Source: an uncultured Collinsella sp.
Lineage (GTDB): Bacteria > Actinomycetota > Coriobacteriia > Coriobacteriales > Coriobacteriaceae
Assembly (NCBI GenBank): GCA_902497065.1
Contig: CABVDH010000008.1
Coordinates: 1-64,000 of the forward strand
Length of the DNA stretch: 64,000 bases
Direction: 5' to 3'
The notes under the pieces are model-generated. The model was not told the origin of the DNA, did not search any database, and was given only the letters and a program-made list of their open reading frames with translations. Below are positions 1 through 8,334 of this stretch, in pieces (position 1 is the stretch's first letter; each line of letters starts with the position of its first letter). Made by a program: the position numbers and the translations under genes.

Positions 1-17
1 TTGAGAGACAAAAATGC

Positions 18-67
18 AAAAGACGAGCGCTTCTTGCCGCCCAATTGGCAAGAAGCGCTCGTCTTTT
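18..67. terminator. Long-stem terminator, probably bidirectional
   Basis: Perfect 21-bp inverted repeat, arms 18-38 and 47-67 with an 8-base loop. A-tracts on the left and T-tracts on the right allow termination in either direction. It lies 33 bases beyond the stop of the leftward fructokinase gene and closes the seven-gene PTS operon. Confidence 0.85.
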
Positions 68-99
68 CTTAACGCGTTGTATGGCGGAGAGAGCGCAAG

Positions 100-984
100 T
101 TACGCGAGCGCCCTTCTTGCCAGCTCGGCCGCGCCGAGGATTCCTTGGTCGCCGCCGCAGCCCGGGGCGCAGATGTAGCTCTCCATGTCCTCAAGCTCGG
201 CGGTCCGGATGTAGCCACCCAGATATTCGAGGGTCTTCTTGCGGACGATGCCGTAGAGCTGCTCCTGGTGCATCACGCCGCCGCCGAGGACGATGCGGCG
301 AGGCGAGTACATGAGCACGAGGTTCGCGCACATCTGCCCCAGATAATCCCCCTCGAGCGCCCACACCTCAGCGTTGTCCGCGAGCTCGGCCGCGGGCTTT
401 CCCCAGCGCGCGGCGATGGCGGGGCCGGAGGCGAGGCCCTCGAGACAGCTCGCGTGGCTCGGGCAGACGCAGCGTCCCTCCTCGGTGGGACGGGTCCTTA
501 CCAGCATGTGGCCGGCCTCGGGGTGCAGCATGCCGTGAAGGAGCCTGCCCGCGCACATGACGCCCGCGCCCACGCCGGTGCCGATGGTCACGTAGACGGC
601 GTCCTCGAGCCCCTTGCAGCAGCCGAAGACCACTTCGCCGAGGCAGGCAACGTTCACGTCCGTGTCGTAGGCCACCGGAATCCCGAGGGCGTTGGCGAAC
701 GCGGCGCGAAGACCATAGCCTCGCCACGCGAGCTTGGGCGTCTGGAGGATGGAGCCGTAGCGCTCGTCGTCGGGGTCGACGCAGGTCGGGCCGAAGGCGC
801 CGATGCCCAACGCGTCCACATCGCGGGCGGTGAACCACTCGATCATCTGCGGGACGGTCTCGGCGGGCGTAAGCGTCGGGGTCTCCATACGGTCGAGGAC
901 CTCGCCGTCGCCGGACACCACGGCACAGACCATCTTGGTCCCGCCGGCCTCGAGGGCGCCGAGCCTCATTTGCTTTTCGCTCAT
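100..984 (-). CDS. ROK-family fructokinase (GmuE/ScrK type)
   Basis: 294 aa. Predicted cytoplasmic ATP-dependent sugar kinase, probably making fructose 6-phosphate. The N-terminal ATP loop is LGALEAGGTKMVCAV. The ROK zinc motif is present: HPEAGH, then a cluster with cysteines in CVCPSHASC. The layout closely follows Bacillus GmuE (GAFGP, STPK-like loop, VAYDTDVN, TIGTGVGAG, LASGPAI). The start has a strong AAGGAGG site. It is the last gene of the leftward operon, 79 bases after the GH172 gene. In that position it would phosphorylate the free hexose released when a PTS-imported disaccharide is split. Family assignment is firm; fructose over mannose as substrate is inferred. Confidence 0.85.
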   Translation of the reverse strand: MSEKQMRLGALEAGGTKMVCAVVSGDGEVLDRMETPTLTPAETVPQMIEWFTARDVDALGIGAFGPTCVDPDDERYGSILQTPKLAWRGYGLRAAFANALGIPVAYDTDVNVACLGEVVFGCCKGLEDAVYVTIGTGVGAGVMCAGRLLHGMLHPEAGHMLVRTRPTEEGRCVCPSHASCLEGLASGPAIAARWGKPAAELADNAEVWALEGDYLGQMCANLVLMYSPRRIVLGGGVMHQEQLYGIVRKKTLEYLGGYIRTAELEDMESYICAPGCGGDQGILGAAELARRALA

Positions 985-1063
985 GTGATCCTCCTTGCAA
1001 AGGGACGCCCGCAGTCATGGTCAACCGCGGGCGCCCATAACGTTGGCTTGTTTCGAGGCGACC

Positions 1064-2188
1064 CTACCTGGGCACGCGGTCCTGCCTTGCGGCAAACGGG
1101 GCGAGCACGGCGTGCGGCTCGCTTTGGTACCAGTAGGCGACGGTGGAGATGTCGTCCTCGCGCTCGTAGAGCTTGATGTCGTCGTTGCCGAGGTCCTGGA
1201 ACGTCACGCGCAGGTCCTCCTTGAACGAGATCGGATCGGGAAGGTGCCACCTGTAGAGGCCGTGCCTGGGAAGCGCGTCGTCGTTGGTCGCGAGCATCGG
1301 GTTCGGGTTCGGCTTGCCCGCGCTGAAGCGGTCGCGCGTGGCGTCGCGCGTCGAGCGGTACGGGTAGCCGGCGAACAGCGTGTTGAAGCACTGCGCCTCG
1401 GGCAGCGCGTGGGGCGGCCTGTCGAGGAAGGCCCAGGCACCGCCGAAGTAGTCCTCGGCTCCCGTCGAGGTGACCGTGGGGAACTCCTCGTCGCCGTCGA
1501 GGAAGAACTTCATCTCGCCCTCGCCCCACCAATAGCGCTCCAGGGCGCACAGGGCCATGTAGGTGCCGACGTAGTAGCCCTTACCGCGCACGCCGTCGAG
1601 CACGGTGTAGTCGACGCCCCTGCGGGTGCTGCGCTCGCGGTTAAAACGGGCGTGGAAGTACATGGCGTCGTCCGGCACGTCGGTGAGCGCGTAGTTGAAC
1701 GTGTAGAAGATGTACTTAATGAACCCGGGGTGCTCGCTCGTAAGCGTGACCTTGGCGTGCTTCCTGAAAGGCATCTCGAAGTAGCAGTTCATGCCGCCCG
1801 TCGGGTTCACGCAGATGGGCATCGAGTTGACGATGGCGCGCTCACCGAAGCCGTTGCAGAAGAAGTCGCCGACAGGGCACTCGACCGAGGGGGTCTCCTC
1901 GTCGTCCCAGTAGAAGCGCAGCACGAGGTCGCGCATGACGAAGCTGCCGGCGGCGGTCTTGTCGGGGACGGTCATCCAGATGTGGCGGATGATGCCGGGG
2001 CCCTCGATGTCCGCGAGCGTGATGGTCTCGCCGGACTCAAGGGGCACGCAGCACGAGCCCTTGCGGCCGACGCCGAGGTGGCTGGCCGACATGGCGGCGC
2101 GGCCCTTCTCGCCCGTGATGTTCTCGGGGGTGATGGCGCGGCTTTCCTCACCGCCGTGCATCCACACGTCCTTAAGGAACTCTCTCAT
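1064..2188 (-). CDS. GH172 (DUF2961) furanoside hydrolase
   Basis: 374 aa, no signal peptide, so cytoplasmic. It matches the DUF2961 family, now glycoside hydrolase family 172. Known members act on alpha-D-fructofuranosides (difructose dianhydride I) or D-arabinofuranosides. Landmarks are the N-terminal IEGPGIIRHIWMT strand, a central WWGEGEMKFFLDGD block, and the STGAEDYFGGAW motif, which should hold a catalytic glutamate. It starts 12 bases after the EIIA gene with a GAGGAGG site. Sharing an operon with a PTS transporter and a fructokinase suggests that an imported, possibly phosphorylated, fructose disaccharide is the substrate. The exact substrate cannot be read from sequence. Confidence 0.8.
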   Translation of the reverse strand: MREFLKDVWMHGGEESRAITPENITGEKGRAAMSASHLGVGRKGSCCVPLESGETITLADIEGPGIIRHIWMTVPDKTAAGSFVMRDLVLRFYWDDEETPSVECPVGDFFCNGFGERAIVNSMPICVNPTGGMNCYFEMPFRKHAKVTLTSEHPGFIKYIFYTFNYALTDVPDDAMYFHARFNRERSTRRGVDYTVLDGVRGKGYYVGTYMALCALERYWWGEGEMKFFLDGDEEFPTVTSTGAEDYFGGAWAFLDRPPHALPEAQCFNTLFAGYPYRSTRDATRDRFSAGKPNPNPMLATNDDALPRHGLYRWHLPDPISFKEDLRVTFQDLGNDDIKLYEREDDISTVAYWYQSEPHAVLAPFAARQDRVPR

Positions 2189-2200
2189 CGTCGACCTCCT

Positions 2201-2599
2201 CTATTCGTCGTCTTCGCACTCGGCGGAACTGGCACCGTTCACGTAGACGATCTGCTGGCGCGCCTCGTCGACGAGGGCGTCGAAGTCGAGTTTCTCGTCG
2301 GGGCGCGCGAGCGCGACCGTCATGGCGAGCGGGAGGTTGACACCCGCGATCACGTGGATCCGGTCGGAGGCGAAGCGGGAGAAGCGCTGGTTCACGCTGC
2401 CGCCGAGCGCGTCGGTGAGGACGACGACCTCGTCAGTGCCCGAAAGCGCCGCCTCGACCGCCGCGTCGAGCCCCTCGCCGTTGTCGTTCACGTAGGCGCA
2501 CACGGCGTTGATGACGTCGCTCTTACCCGTAAGGAACTCGAGGGTGTCCTTGAAGCCCTGGGCGAGAAGGGAATGGCTCGCCACAACTATCTTTCTCAT
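2201..2599 (-). CDS. PTS mannose/fructose/sorbose-family EIIA
   Basis: 132 aa. Soluble EIIA of the mannose superfamily, which takes phosphate from HPr and passes it to EIIB. The active-site histidine is His9 in MRKIVVASHSLLAQG. TDALGGSVNQR matches the family's conserved DxxGGSP-type loop. The C-terminus is acidic (ECEDDE). It is a separate gene rather than fused to EIIB, 26 bases after EIID and 12 before the GH172 gene. Together with EIIB, EIIC and EIID it makes a complete transporter. Confidence 0.9.
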   Translation of the reverse strand: MRKIVVASHSLLAQGFKDTLEFLTGKSDVINAVCAYVNDNGEGLDAAVEAALSGTDEVVVLTDALGGSVNQRFSRFASDRIHVIAGVNLPLAMTVALARPDEKLDFDALVDEARQQIVYVNGASSAECEDDE

Positions 2600-2625
2600 T
2601 GATTCACCAATCTCTTGGGTCGAAG

Positions 2626-3459
2626 CTAGGCGAGGATGCCGGCGGCGGAGGCGACCATCGCGAGGACGATCACCACGAGGATGAGGGCCGTCATGCTCGC
2701 GTTCTTCTTGGTAAGAAGGTAATACGCGCTTCCCGTGATGGCGGCGGGGATCATGGCAGGCAGGATCTTGTCGAGCAGCGGCTGAATCTCCATTGAGACG
2801 TCGCCGAAGCTGAAGCTAATCGGGCAGGTGACGCCGATGACCGAGGCGATGAGGCAGCCGACCACGGTGAGGCCGAGCACAGAGGCGGCGGCAGTGAGGT
2901 TGGGAAGCTTCTCGCTGAAGTCGGTGACGAGCTTCACACCCTGCTTGTAGCCGAACTCGAGGGCGTGCATGCGGACCCAGAAGATGGCCAGGATGAGCGC
3001 GAACCAGATGCCGGCTCCCACGGGGTTGCCCTCGATGGCCATGTAGGCGGCGATGGAGCCCATGATGGTCGGGATCATGGTCATGAGCAGGGAGTCGCCG
3101 ACGCCGGCGAGCGGTCCCATGGTGCCGATCTTCAGGTCTTGGACGGCGTCCGCCGCCGCGAGGCCGTCACGCTCCTCCATGGCCACGCAGGCGCCGAGGA
3201 TGATGGCGGCGAGCCAAGGCTGGGTGTTGTAGTAGCGGAAGTGGTTGTTGAGCGCTTGCTTATAGTCCTCGTCGTTCGTGTAGATCTTCCTCAGGATCGG
3301 CGAGAGGGCGTAGGCGACCGAGGCGCCCTGCTGGGTCTGGTAGTTGAAGGTGCACACGCTCATGAGCCAGCGCCAGTTCGCGTTGCGCAGGTCCTTCTTG
3401 GTGACCTTATAGCCGGAGGGCTTGCCCTCGGCGACGGCGGTGATGTTCTCGTTTTCCAT
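2626..3459 (-). CDS. PTS mannose/fructose/sorbose-family EIID
   Basis: 277 aa membrane subunit. The N-terminal block with NANWRWLMSVCTFNYQTQQGASVAYAL and a hydrophobic C-terminal half are typical of mannose-family EIID, including the G-x-L-AGVGDSLL signature (PLAGVGDSLLMTMIPT). It forms the sugar channel with EIIC, whose stop lies two bases upstream, implying translational coupling. Length is normal for the family (about 270-285 aa). Confidence 0.9.
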   Translation of the reverse strand: MENENITAVAEGKPSGYKVTKKDLRNANWRWLMSVCTFNYQTQQGASVAYALSPILRKIYTNDEDYKQALNNHFRYYNTQPWLAAIILGACVAMEERDGLAAADAVQDLKIGTMGPLAGVGDSLLMTMIPTIMGSIAAYMAIEGNPVGAGIWFALILAIFWVRMHALEFGYKQGVKLVTDFSEKLPNLTAAASVLGLTVVGCLIASVIGVTCPISFSFGDVSMEIQPLLDKILPAMIPAAITGSAYYLLTKKNASMTALILVVIVLAMVASAAGILA

Positions 3460-3461
3460 GG

Positions 3462-4247
3462 TTACTCATCCTCTCCGATGAAGGCGTCTGCGGAAGCGTG
3501 GGCGGCGAGCTCGGTGTCCCTCTCGGCGCGCTGGTAGAACGCGATCGCGAGGGCAACGCCGACGATGGCGGCACCGATGATGGGCACGTTCAGGAAGGCC
3601 GAGAGGAAGAAGCCGGCGAGCAGGTACTGGAAGTACTTAGCGGTGGGCATGTAGCGAAGCAGCATGGCGATACCGACGGCCGGGAGCATCTTGCCGGCGA
3701 GGGTGAGGCCGGAGAGGAACCACTGGGGCATGACCTCGAGGAGCCAGTTGACGGCGGGCTGGCCGAGCGTCACGGAAACAAAGACGGGCAGGGCGGCGCA
3801 CAGACCGAAGAGCGCGGGGCAGACCCACAGGATGGCGTTCATCTGCTTGAACTTGCCCTCGTTGCAGAGCTTCTGGGACTTCTCGACGACGAAGCCGTTG
3901 AGGATCTTGACGATGACGTCGAGCTGGATGCCGAGCATGCCGACCGGCAGGCCAATGGCGAGGCCCGTGTCCGCGCCCAGGGTCACGCCGTAGGCGGTGG
4001 CGATGATGGCCATCGTGCCGTAGTCGGGAATCGACGAGCCGCCGAAGCCCGCGACGCCGAGCTGCATGAGCTGGATGGTGCCGCCGATGACGAGGCCGGT
4101 CTGCCAGTCGCCCATGACGGCGCCGGTGATAAGGCCCCAGAAAACGGCATAGTTGACGAAGATCATCGGGATGCCGTAGTAGTCCACGTGCTTGATGAAG
4201 GCCAGCAGGGTCAAAAGGACGACCTGCAGGATAGTGAAGTTGACCAT
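3462..4247 (-). CDS. PTS mannose/fructose/sorbose-family EIIC
   Basis: 261 aa membrane permease, with six or more hydrophobic segments. The family signature lies around GGTIQLMQLGVAGFGGSSIPDYG, where the GGT-QL motif binds sugar in this superfamily. The start at 4247 has an AAGGAGGG site. It lies between EIIB (9-base gap) and EIID. Substrate cannot be predicted from this subunit alone; operon context points to a fructose- or arabinose-containing furanoside. Confidence 0.9.
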   Translation of the reverse strand: MVNFTILQVVLLTLLAFIKHVDYYGIPMIFVNYAVFWGLITGAVMGDWQTGLVIGGTIQLMQLGVAGFGGSSIPDYGTMAIIATAYGVTLGADTGLAIGLPVGMLGIQLDVIVKILNGFVVEKSQKLCNEGKFKQMNAILWVCPALFGLCAALPVFVSVTLGQPAVNWLLEVMPQWFLSGLTLAGKMLPAVGIAMLLRYMPTAKYFQYLLAGFFLSAFLNVPIIGAAIVGVALAIAFYQRAERDTELAAHASADAFIGEDE

Positions 4248-4256
4248 GATCCCTCC

Positions 4257-4730
4257 TTAGATGAGGTCGGCGACGGAGACGGGCTTGTCGGCGGGCACGA
4301 ACTGTGCCGTCACCTTGACGCCGCGGGCGATGAGCGCCTTGTAGCTCTGGACGTTCTCGGCGGAGGCATAGGCGCGCTGGGTGAGCTGGACGCCGTCCTC
4401 CTTGACAAGAGAGCCGCCGACGATCAGCGACGGGAACTCGACGCCCGACTCGGCCAGGTGAAGGATCGTCTCGGGCTCCTTAGCGATGACAAAGACCTTC
4501 TCGCGGTCGTACTTGCCCGCCGCGAAGTTCTTGAGCGCGGTCTCCTCAGAGATGATCGAGACGGCCATGCCCGCGGGGCGCGCCATCCTCATGGTGGACT
4601 TCAGGACCTCATCGCCGGCGACCTTGTCATCGACGACCATGACGCGGGTTGCGCCCGACACCGGGGCCCACTGCGTCACGATGATGCCGTGAAGCAGGCG
4701 ATTGTCGATTCGTGCCATAACAACACTCAT
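4257..4730 (-). CDS. PTS mannose/fructose/sorbose-family EIIB
   Basis: 157 aa from the ATG at 4730. This start was chosen over an in-frame ATG 69 bases upstream because it has a GGAG site and gives the usual N-terminus. The phospho-accepting histidine is His14 in ARIDNRLLHGIIVTQW, the EIIB signature. It is soluble and carries phosphate from EIIA to the sugar in the EIIC/EIID channel. First structural gene after the regulator; 120 bases separate the two and could hold a promoter. Confidence 0.9.
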   Translation of the reverse strand: MSVVMARIDNRLLHGIIVTQWAPVSGATRVMVVDDKVAGDEVLKSTMRMARPAGMAVSIISEETALKNFAAGKYDREKVFVIAKEPETILHLAESGVEFPSLIVGGSLVKEDGVQLTQRAYASAENVQSYKALIARGVKVTAQFVPADKPVSVADLI

Positions 4731-4850
4731 GTTTGCTCCTATCAAATCAAGTCTTACGTTCGGTACTGCCTTGGCGCTATCCGGATTCGCGCCGGGCAAG
4801 GGGTTATCGGATTATTGAAGACGCGCGGTCAGCTCGTGACGGCGCGGGGG

Positions 4851-7592
4851 TCACTCGTCGAACAGGAGGCTCGAGGAGCCGAGACGCTCCTCTCGCGCCG
4901 GGGCGGCGCTCACGCTGATGTAGTCGAAGACGTAGGCGATCTCGCTTACAGGAACCTCCACGCGATAGCGCGTCGAGATGCTCGAGAAACTCTGCCTGAA
5001 GGACTCGATGAAGTCGGTGTGCTCTTCCTCGAAGCGATCCTGGCCGACGTAGGTCTCGATGGGGTTGCGGGTGACGAGGCGCTCAACGAGGCAACAGAGG
5101 TGAACGTACAGCCCGATGATGGCGTTGCTGCCGATCTTCTCGCCCGTTCTGCGCTGAAGCTCGTGCACGGCGCTCTCGATCTCGTGGAATAGCCGCTCCG
5201 GGTCGAGGATGGTGATGGAGCGGATAACGTTCTGCAGCGTCATGTTCGAAAGCAGCTTCTCGTGGAAAGAAGAGAGCTCGGAAGCGTCAAGCCACCTGCC
5301 GAACACGGCATCGACCTTCGAGGCGGACGCCGTCGACATAATGTCTTCGAGGGCGACGAAGGGAACGGAGGCAATCCCGGGGTCTCCCGTGCCGATGACG
5401 GCGCAGACGCGGTGCTCGGAGAAAACGGCGTCGTTCGGCCCGTTCGTGACGAGCTGCTTGAAGGGCCTCGTGAGCAGGCGTGCGCCTATGGTGCGCGGGA
5501 GGCTCTGCGAGACGAGCTGGCGTATCCTCTCCGCGGCGTCGACCCCGGACTCGGAGCAGAAGACGATGGCGTCCTCACGGTTGACGCGCTCGATCACCTT
5601 GCAGTGCGTCACGCACACGGCGGTCGCATCGCCAAGAACCTCGGCGATGGACTTGCCGCCGAGCAGCCCGGACCCGATCTCGAGCGCGAGCCCGGTGGAG
5701 ACGTTGTTCACCACCCCGATGGTGGAGTCGGTAACGTTCTCGAGGGCCTTATAGGCCTCCTCCAAAGAGCCCATGTCAACAAGAAACACGACCCCAGTGC
5801 AGTACGAGTGACGGTCGACGAGGCGCTGGAGCGGACCGACAATGTCCTTCAGCTGCTGGTCGTAGGGCATGTCGACCGCCTCGTACACATGCACGCCGAG
5901 CATACGGTTCGCCGCGTCGGCGATGCTCGTCGCCGTCGAGTAGCCGTGTGACAAGATGACGCAGAGCGTCCGAAGGGCCTTCGCGTCGCGAGACTCCGAT
6001 GCGACGCACAGCGTCAGAAGCGTCTTCGTGAAGTGATCGAGCGAGATTCCGAGTGCCCCTTCCATGTCTGCGGCGACCTGATCGGAGACGCTCGAGGCAA
6101 ACGGCAATTCGGAGGTCACGGCACCGAGGAGATGGGAGATTTGCTCCGCACAGGCAGACTTTCGCTTAGCCAGGCCGATGCCCGGCCACAACTGCAGGCA
6201 AATCTCCTGGGCCAGTAGAAAAGTGACCTTCCTCGAAAGCTCGATGCCATAAGAAGAGCCTGCGTCGGCAAGGACCGCGCCCACGACGCGCTCGAAGGCG
6301 CGCGACCTCGATGAGGCGACGCCGTGGCCGAAGATCAAGTGATCCTCAACGCCGCGCACAGCGGAGACAGCTTGCGAGACGAGCTCGGAGACAGAGAGCT
6401 CCCCGGCGCAGAATCGCTCATCGAGAGAGCACAGGGCATCGAGTGCCTGCTCGACCGGCCCTGTGCTCTCGGCGGTATCCAGGGACGCGTCGATCAGAGC
6501 GCCATCGTCGGGCCGTTGATCGATCTGCGCGGAGGAGAGGAGCCCGCTGGGAAGAAGATACGGGCGAACGACGACGTAGTCGCCCTCGCGATTGAGGAAC
6601 GCTTTAGCGCAGCAGTTCGTCACGCAGGCGCGCAAGCCGGCGATGTTATCGGAAAAGTCCGCGTTCACGAGGCAACGGTATGCGCCGCGGCTGATCTTCA
6701 CATCAGAACCGATTCGGCACCCCTCGCTGCGCAGGAAGCTCAAGATGAGATCCTCGCGCTCCTCGGGGGTCCGCTCCTTGAGTGAGGGGACGCGGGCACA
6801 GATGGGCATTTTGCTGTAGGCCGAGGAAACCTTCAGGTCATCGGCGGAAAGCGCCGTCGAAAGAACGAGGCGAGCGCGCGGCGCATCCTGGGAGACATCG
6901 AGCCCGAGGGCCGTCGCAAGGCAGTGCTCCATCGCAGAGGGAGAGAGTGCCTCGATGCCGTTGACAAAGACCACACCCCCGCGCGATTTCGCGATCGACT
7001 CGTCAAGAAGCCCGTTGAACGAGGCGGCGTCCGGGACCCCGGCGCAGTCGATGCGCACATAGGAGGAGTCGCGGGACAGCAAGCCCTGGTTCTTGCCGTA
7101 CTCGTACACAAGGCGAGAAAGGAAAGACTTACCGACACCCACGCCGCCGCTCAAGAGGATGGGCAGGCCAAACGGAGGGTACTGAACCGCAGCCTTGCAC
7201 TGCTCGACAACGGAGCTGAGGCTCAGGTCGAAGCCCACGGCACGCGCGAAGTCGCGGTGATCGGCGATTCCCGTCGCCTGGATGAGGTCGGCGAGCGAGG
7301 CGTACTCGCTTGCAGAGAGCTTTACCTGAAAACGCTTCTGGAACGCGCGGCGATGAAAATAACGGACAGGCCTGCCCGCCACCTTAACCACAAGGCCGGC
7401 GCGAACAAGGTCGTTGAGGTACTGGCTCGCCAGACTCCTGGAGATGATGAGTGTCTCGGCGATGTCGGAGGTGGACAGACGGGCAAGGTCGTCGAGCGAG
7501 ACGGCAGAGGTGAGGGCCTCGAGATGCTCGAGAATCCTGTCCCTCATGTCGACGGGCTTCTTTGCCAAGCTGTCCTGTGCGGTCTTGTCCAT
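4851..7592 (-). CDS. LevR-like PTS-controlled transcriptional regulator with degenerate AAA+ domain
   Basis: 913 aa. Visible order: N-terminal winged-helix HTH (about 30-80); AAA+ region (about 115-350) with Walker A GGVGVGKSF at 149-157; a PRD-like region (about 400-530); an EIIA-Man-like domain with candidate phospho-His549 in ILSHGYSTA; an EIIB-Gat-like P-loop with Cys679 in FCSESG; and a second PRD with His831. This is the LevR architecture. The AAA+ part is unusual: no GAFTGA loop is seen, and the Walker B acidic pair is replaced (VVFVNGIEAL at 207-216). It therefore probably does not work as a sigma-54 activator. The start has AAGGAGG. It likely responds to phosphorylation by the PTS encoded just downstream. 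Confidence 0.8.
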   Translation of the reverse strand: MDKTAQDSLAKKPVDMRDRILEHLEALTSAVSLDDLARLSTSDIAETLIISRSLASQYLNDLVRAGLVVKVAGRPVRYFHRRAFQKRFQVKLSASEYASLADLIQATGIADHRDFARAVGFDLSLSSVVEQCKAAVQYPPFGLPILLSGGVGVGKSFLSRLVYEYGKNQGLLSRDSSYVRIDCAGVPDAASFNGLLDESIAKSRGGVVFVNGIEALSPSAMEHCLATALGLDVSQDAPRARLVLSTALSADDLKVSSAYSKMPICARVPSLKERTPEEREDLILSFLRSEGCRIGSDVKISRGAYRCLVNADFSDNIAGLRACVTNCCAKAFLNREGDYVVVRPYLLPSGLLSSAQIDQRPDDGALIDASLDTAESTGPVEQALDALCSLDERFCAGELSVSELVSQAVSAVRGVEDHLIFGHGVASSRSRAFERVVGAVLADAGSSYGIELSRKVTFLLAQEICLQLWPGIGLAKRKSACAEQISHLLGAVTSELPFASSVSDQVAADMEGALGISLDHFTKTLLTLCVASESRDAKALRTLCVILSHGYSTATSIADAANRMLGVHVYEAVDMPYDQQLKDIVGPLQRLVDRHSYCTGVVFLVDMGSLEEAYKALENVTDSTIGVVNNVSTGLALEIGSGLLGGKSIAEVLGDATAVCVTHCKVIERVNREDAIVFCSESGVDAAERIRQLVSQSLPRTIGARLLTRPFKQLVTNGPNDAVFSEHRVCAVIGTGDPGIASVPFVALEDIMSTASASKVDAVFGRWLDASELSSFHEKLLSNMTLQNVIRSITILDPERLFHEIESAVHELQRRTGEKIGSNAIIGLYVHLCCLVERLVTRNPIETYVGQDRFEEEHTDFIESFRQSFSSISTRYRVEVPVSEIAYVFDYISVSAAPAREERLGSSSLLFDE

Positions 7593-7720
7593 GACTTCTT
7601 ACCTCCTTGTACAAGGAGTATAAGGGGAACACAGAGAACGGAAGGGGGCGCGTGGGGGAATCAACAGCCCCGAGGAGAAGTTCACCACTTGAGGGGCAGA
7701 AAACAACGGCCATTGAACAT

Positions 7721-7876
7721 TCAGGGCCGACGCTCAACACTTCGGCTCGACACTTCGCTTTGGAAAGGGCCCTGCGCGATGGTGCAGCCCTCCATCTCGC
7801 AGCACAGGTCGCCGAAGGTCGCGAGGATGCGCTCCTTCTGTTCCGTGGGCGAGACGGCTCGGTGGGCAAGGTCCTC
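7721..7876 (-). pseudogene. Relic of an MTA/SAH nucleosidase gene
   Basis: An open minus-strand frame between two stops encodes about 50 residues containing LATFGDLCCEMEGCTIAQ. This closely resembles the catalytic-glutamate region of methylthioadenosine/S-adenosylhomocysteine nucleosidases (FGxxCCEMEGAAIA). The residues that should follow (VAYLNG and beyond) are missing, and an in-frame TGA lies just upstream at 7877. I read this as a fragment left by gene decay; it is too short to fold as an enzyme. Confidence 0.5.
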
Positions 7877-8273
7877 TCAAAAGGGGTCGTCCGACGCCGC
7901 AAGACCTCGATGACCGACTACCGCCTCGAGCAAGTGGCGGATTACCTCTGTACCATCGAACTTGCCTTGGTCAAGTGCGAGGCCAAGGAGAACGGTGAGA
8001 CGTACAACAAGTTCTTCGGAGGTATAGGCTCTTTCAAGAGGAACTGGCTCAAGCAAGCCCGCAGCAAGCGGATATAGCTGGTCTCGCGGTTTCGCAAGGA
8101 ACGGTCGGTTCTCCTCTGGCGAGGAACCCCGGGCGACGTGCTTCGAGCAGCGGAAGCTGAAGCGCAAGCAGAAGCAGCGCGGGCATTGATCGGTGCCGAC
8201 ATGGGCCCAGACGTGAACAGCGCTACGTCCCCTGTTCACGGGGCGCGAAACCGCAAAGGTTGCACAGAGGTTG

Positions 8274-8316
8274 CAAAATAAGAAGCCCCCGACCTGTTTT
8301 CGCAGGTCAGAGGCTT
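8274..8316 (-). terminator. guaA rho-independent terminator
   Basis: Stem arms 8283-8296 and 8303-8316 (AAGCCTCTGACCTG / CAGGTCGGGGGCTT on the minus strand, interrupted pairing), followed by a T-rich stretch on the minus strand (8274-8282). It lies 18 bases beyond the guaA stop. Confidence 0.8.
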
Positions 8317-8334
8317 GAAATCAACGAATATCGT

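Larger units (their letters stand above)
7593..8334. other. 742-base stretch without an intact recognisable gene
   Basis: Lies between the PTS regulator and guaA. It holds the nucleosidase relic described separately, a leftward open stretch and a rightward open stretch (ends 8077) with no recognisable family, a short inverted repeat GTGAACAG/CTGTTCAC (8213-8239), and the guaA terminator. It looks like a decayed junction between an acquired sugar operon and the core chromosome. Confidence 0.5.

Noticed and set aside
4731..4850. Search for a sigma-54 promoter before EIIB, as expected for LevR control
   Set aside because: No GG...GC pair with the right spacing is visible.
3498..5192. 564-codon open frame on the plus strand across the PTS genes
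   Set aside because: Antisense shadow of EIIB, EIIC and regulator genes; high-GC third positions create such frames. No family content.
7607..8077. 156-codon plus-strand frame in the junction region
   Set aside because: Runs antisense to the nucleosidase relic in its first part; later part (starts TDYRLEQVADYL) is not recognised. Kept as debris rather than a gene.
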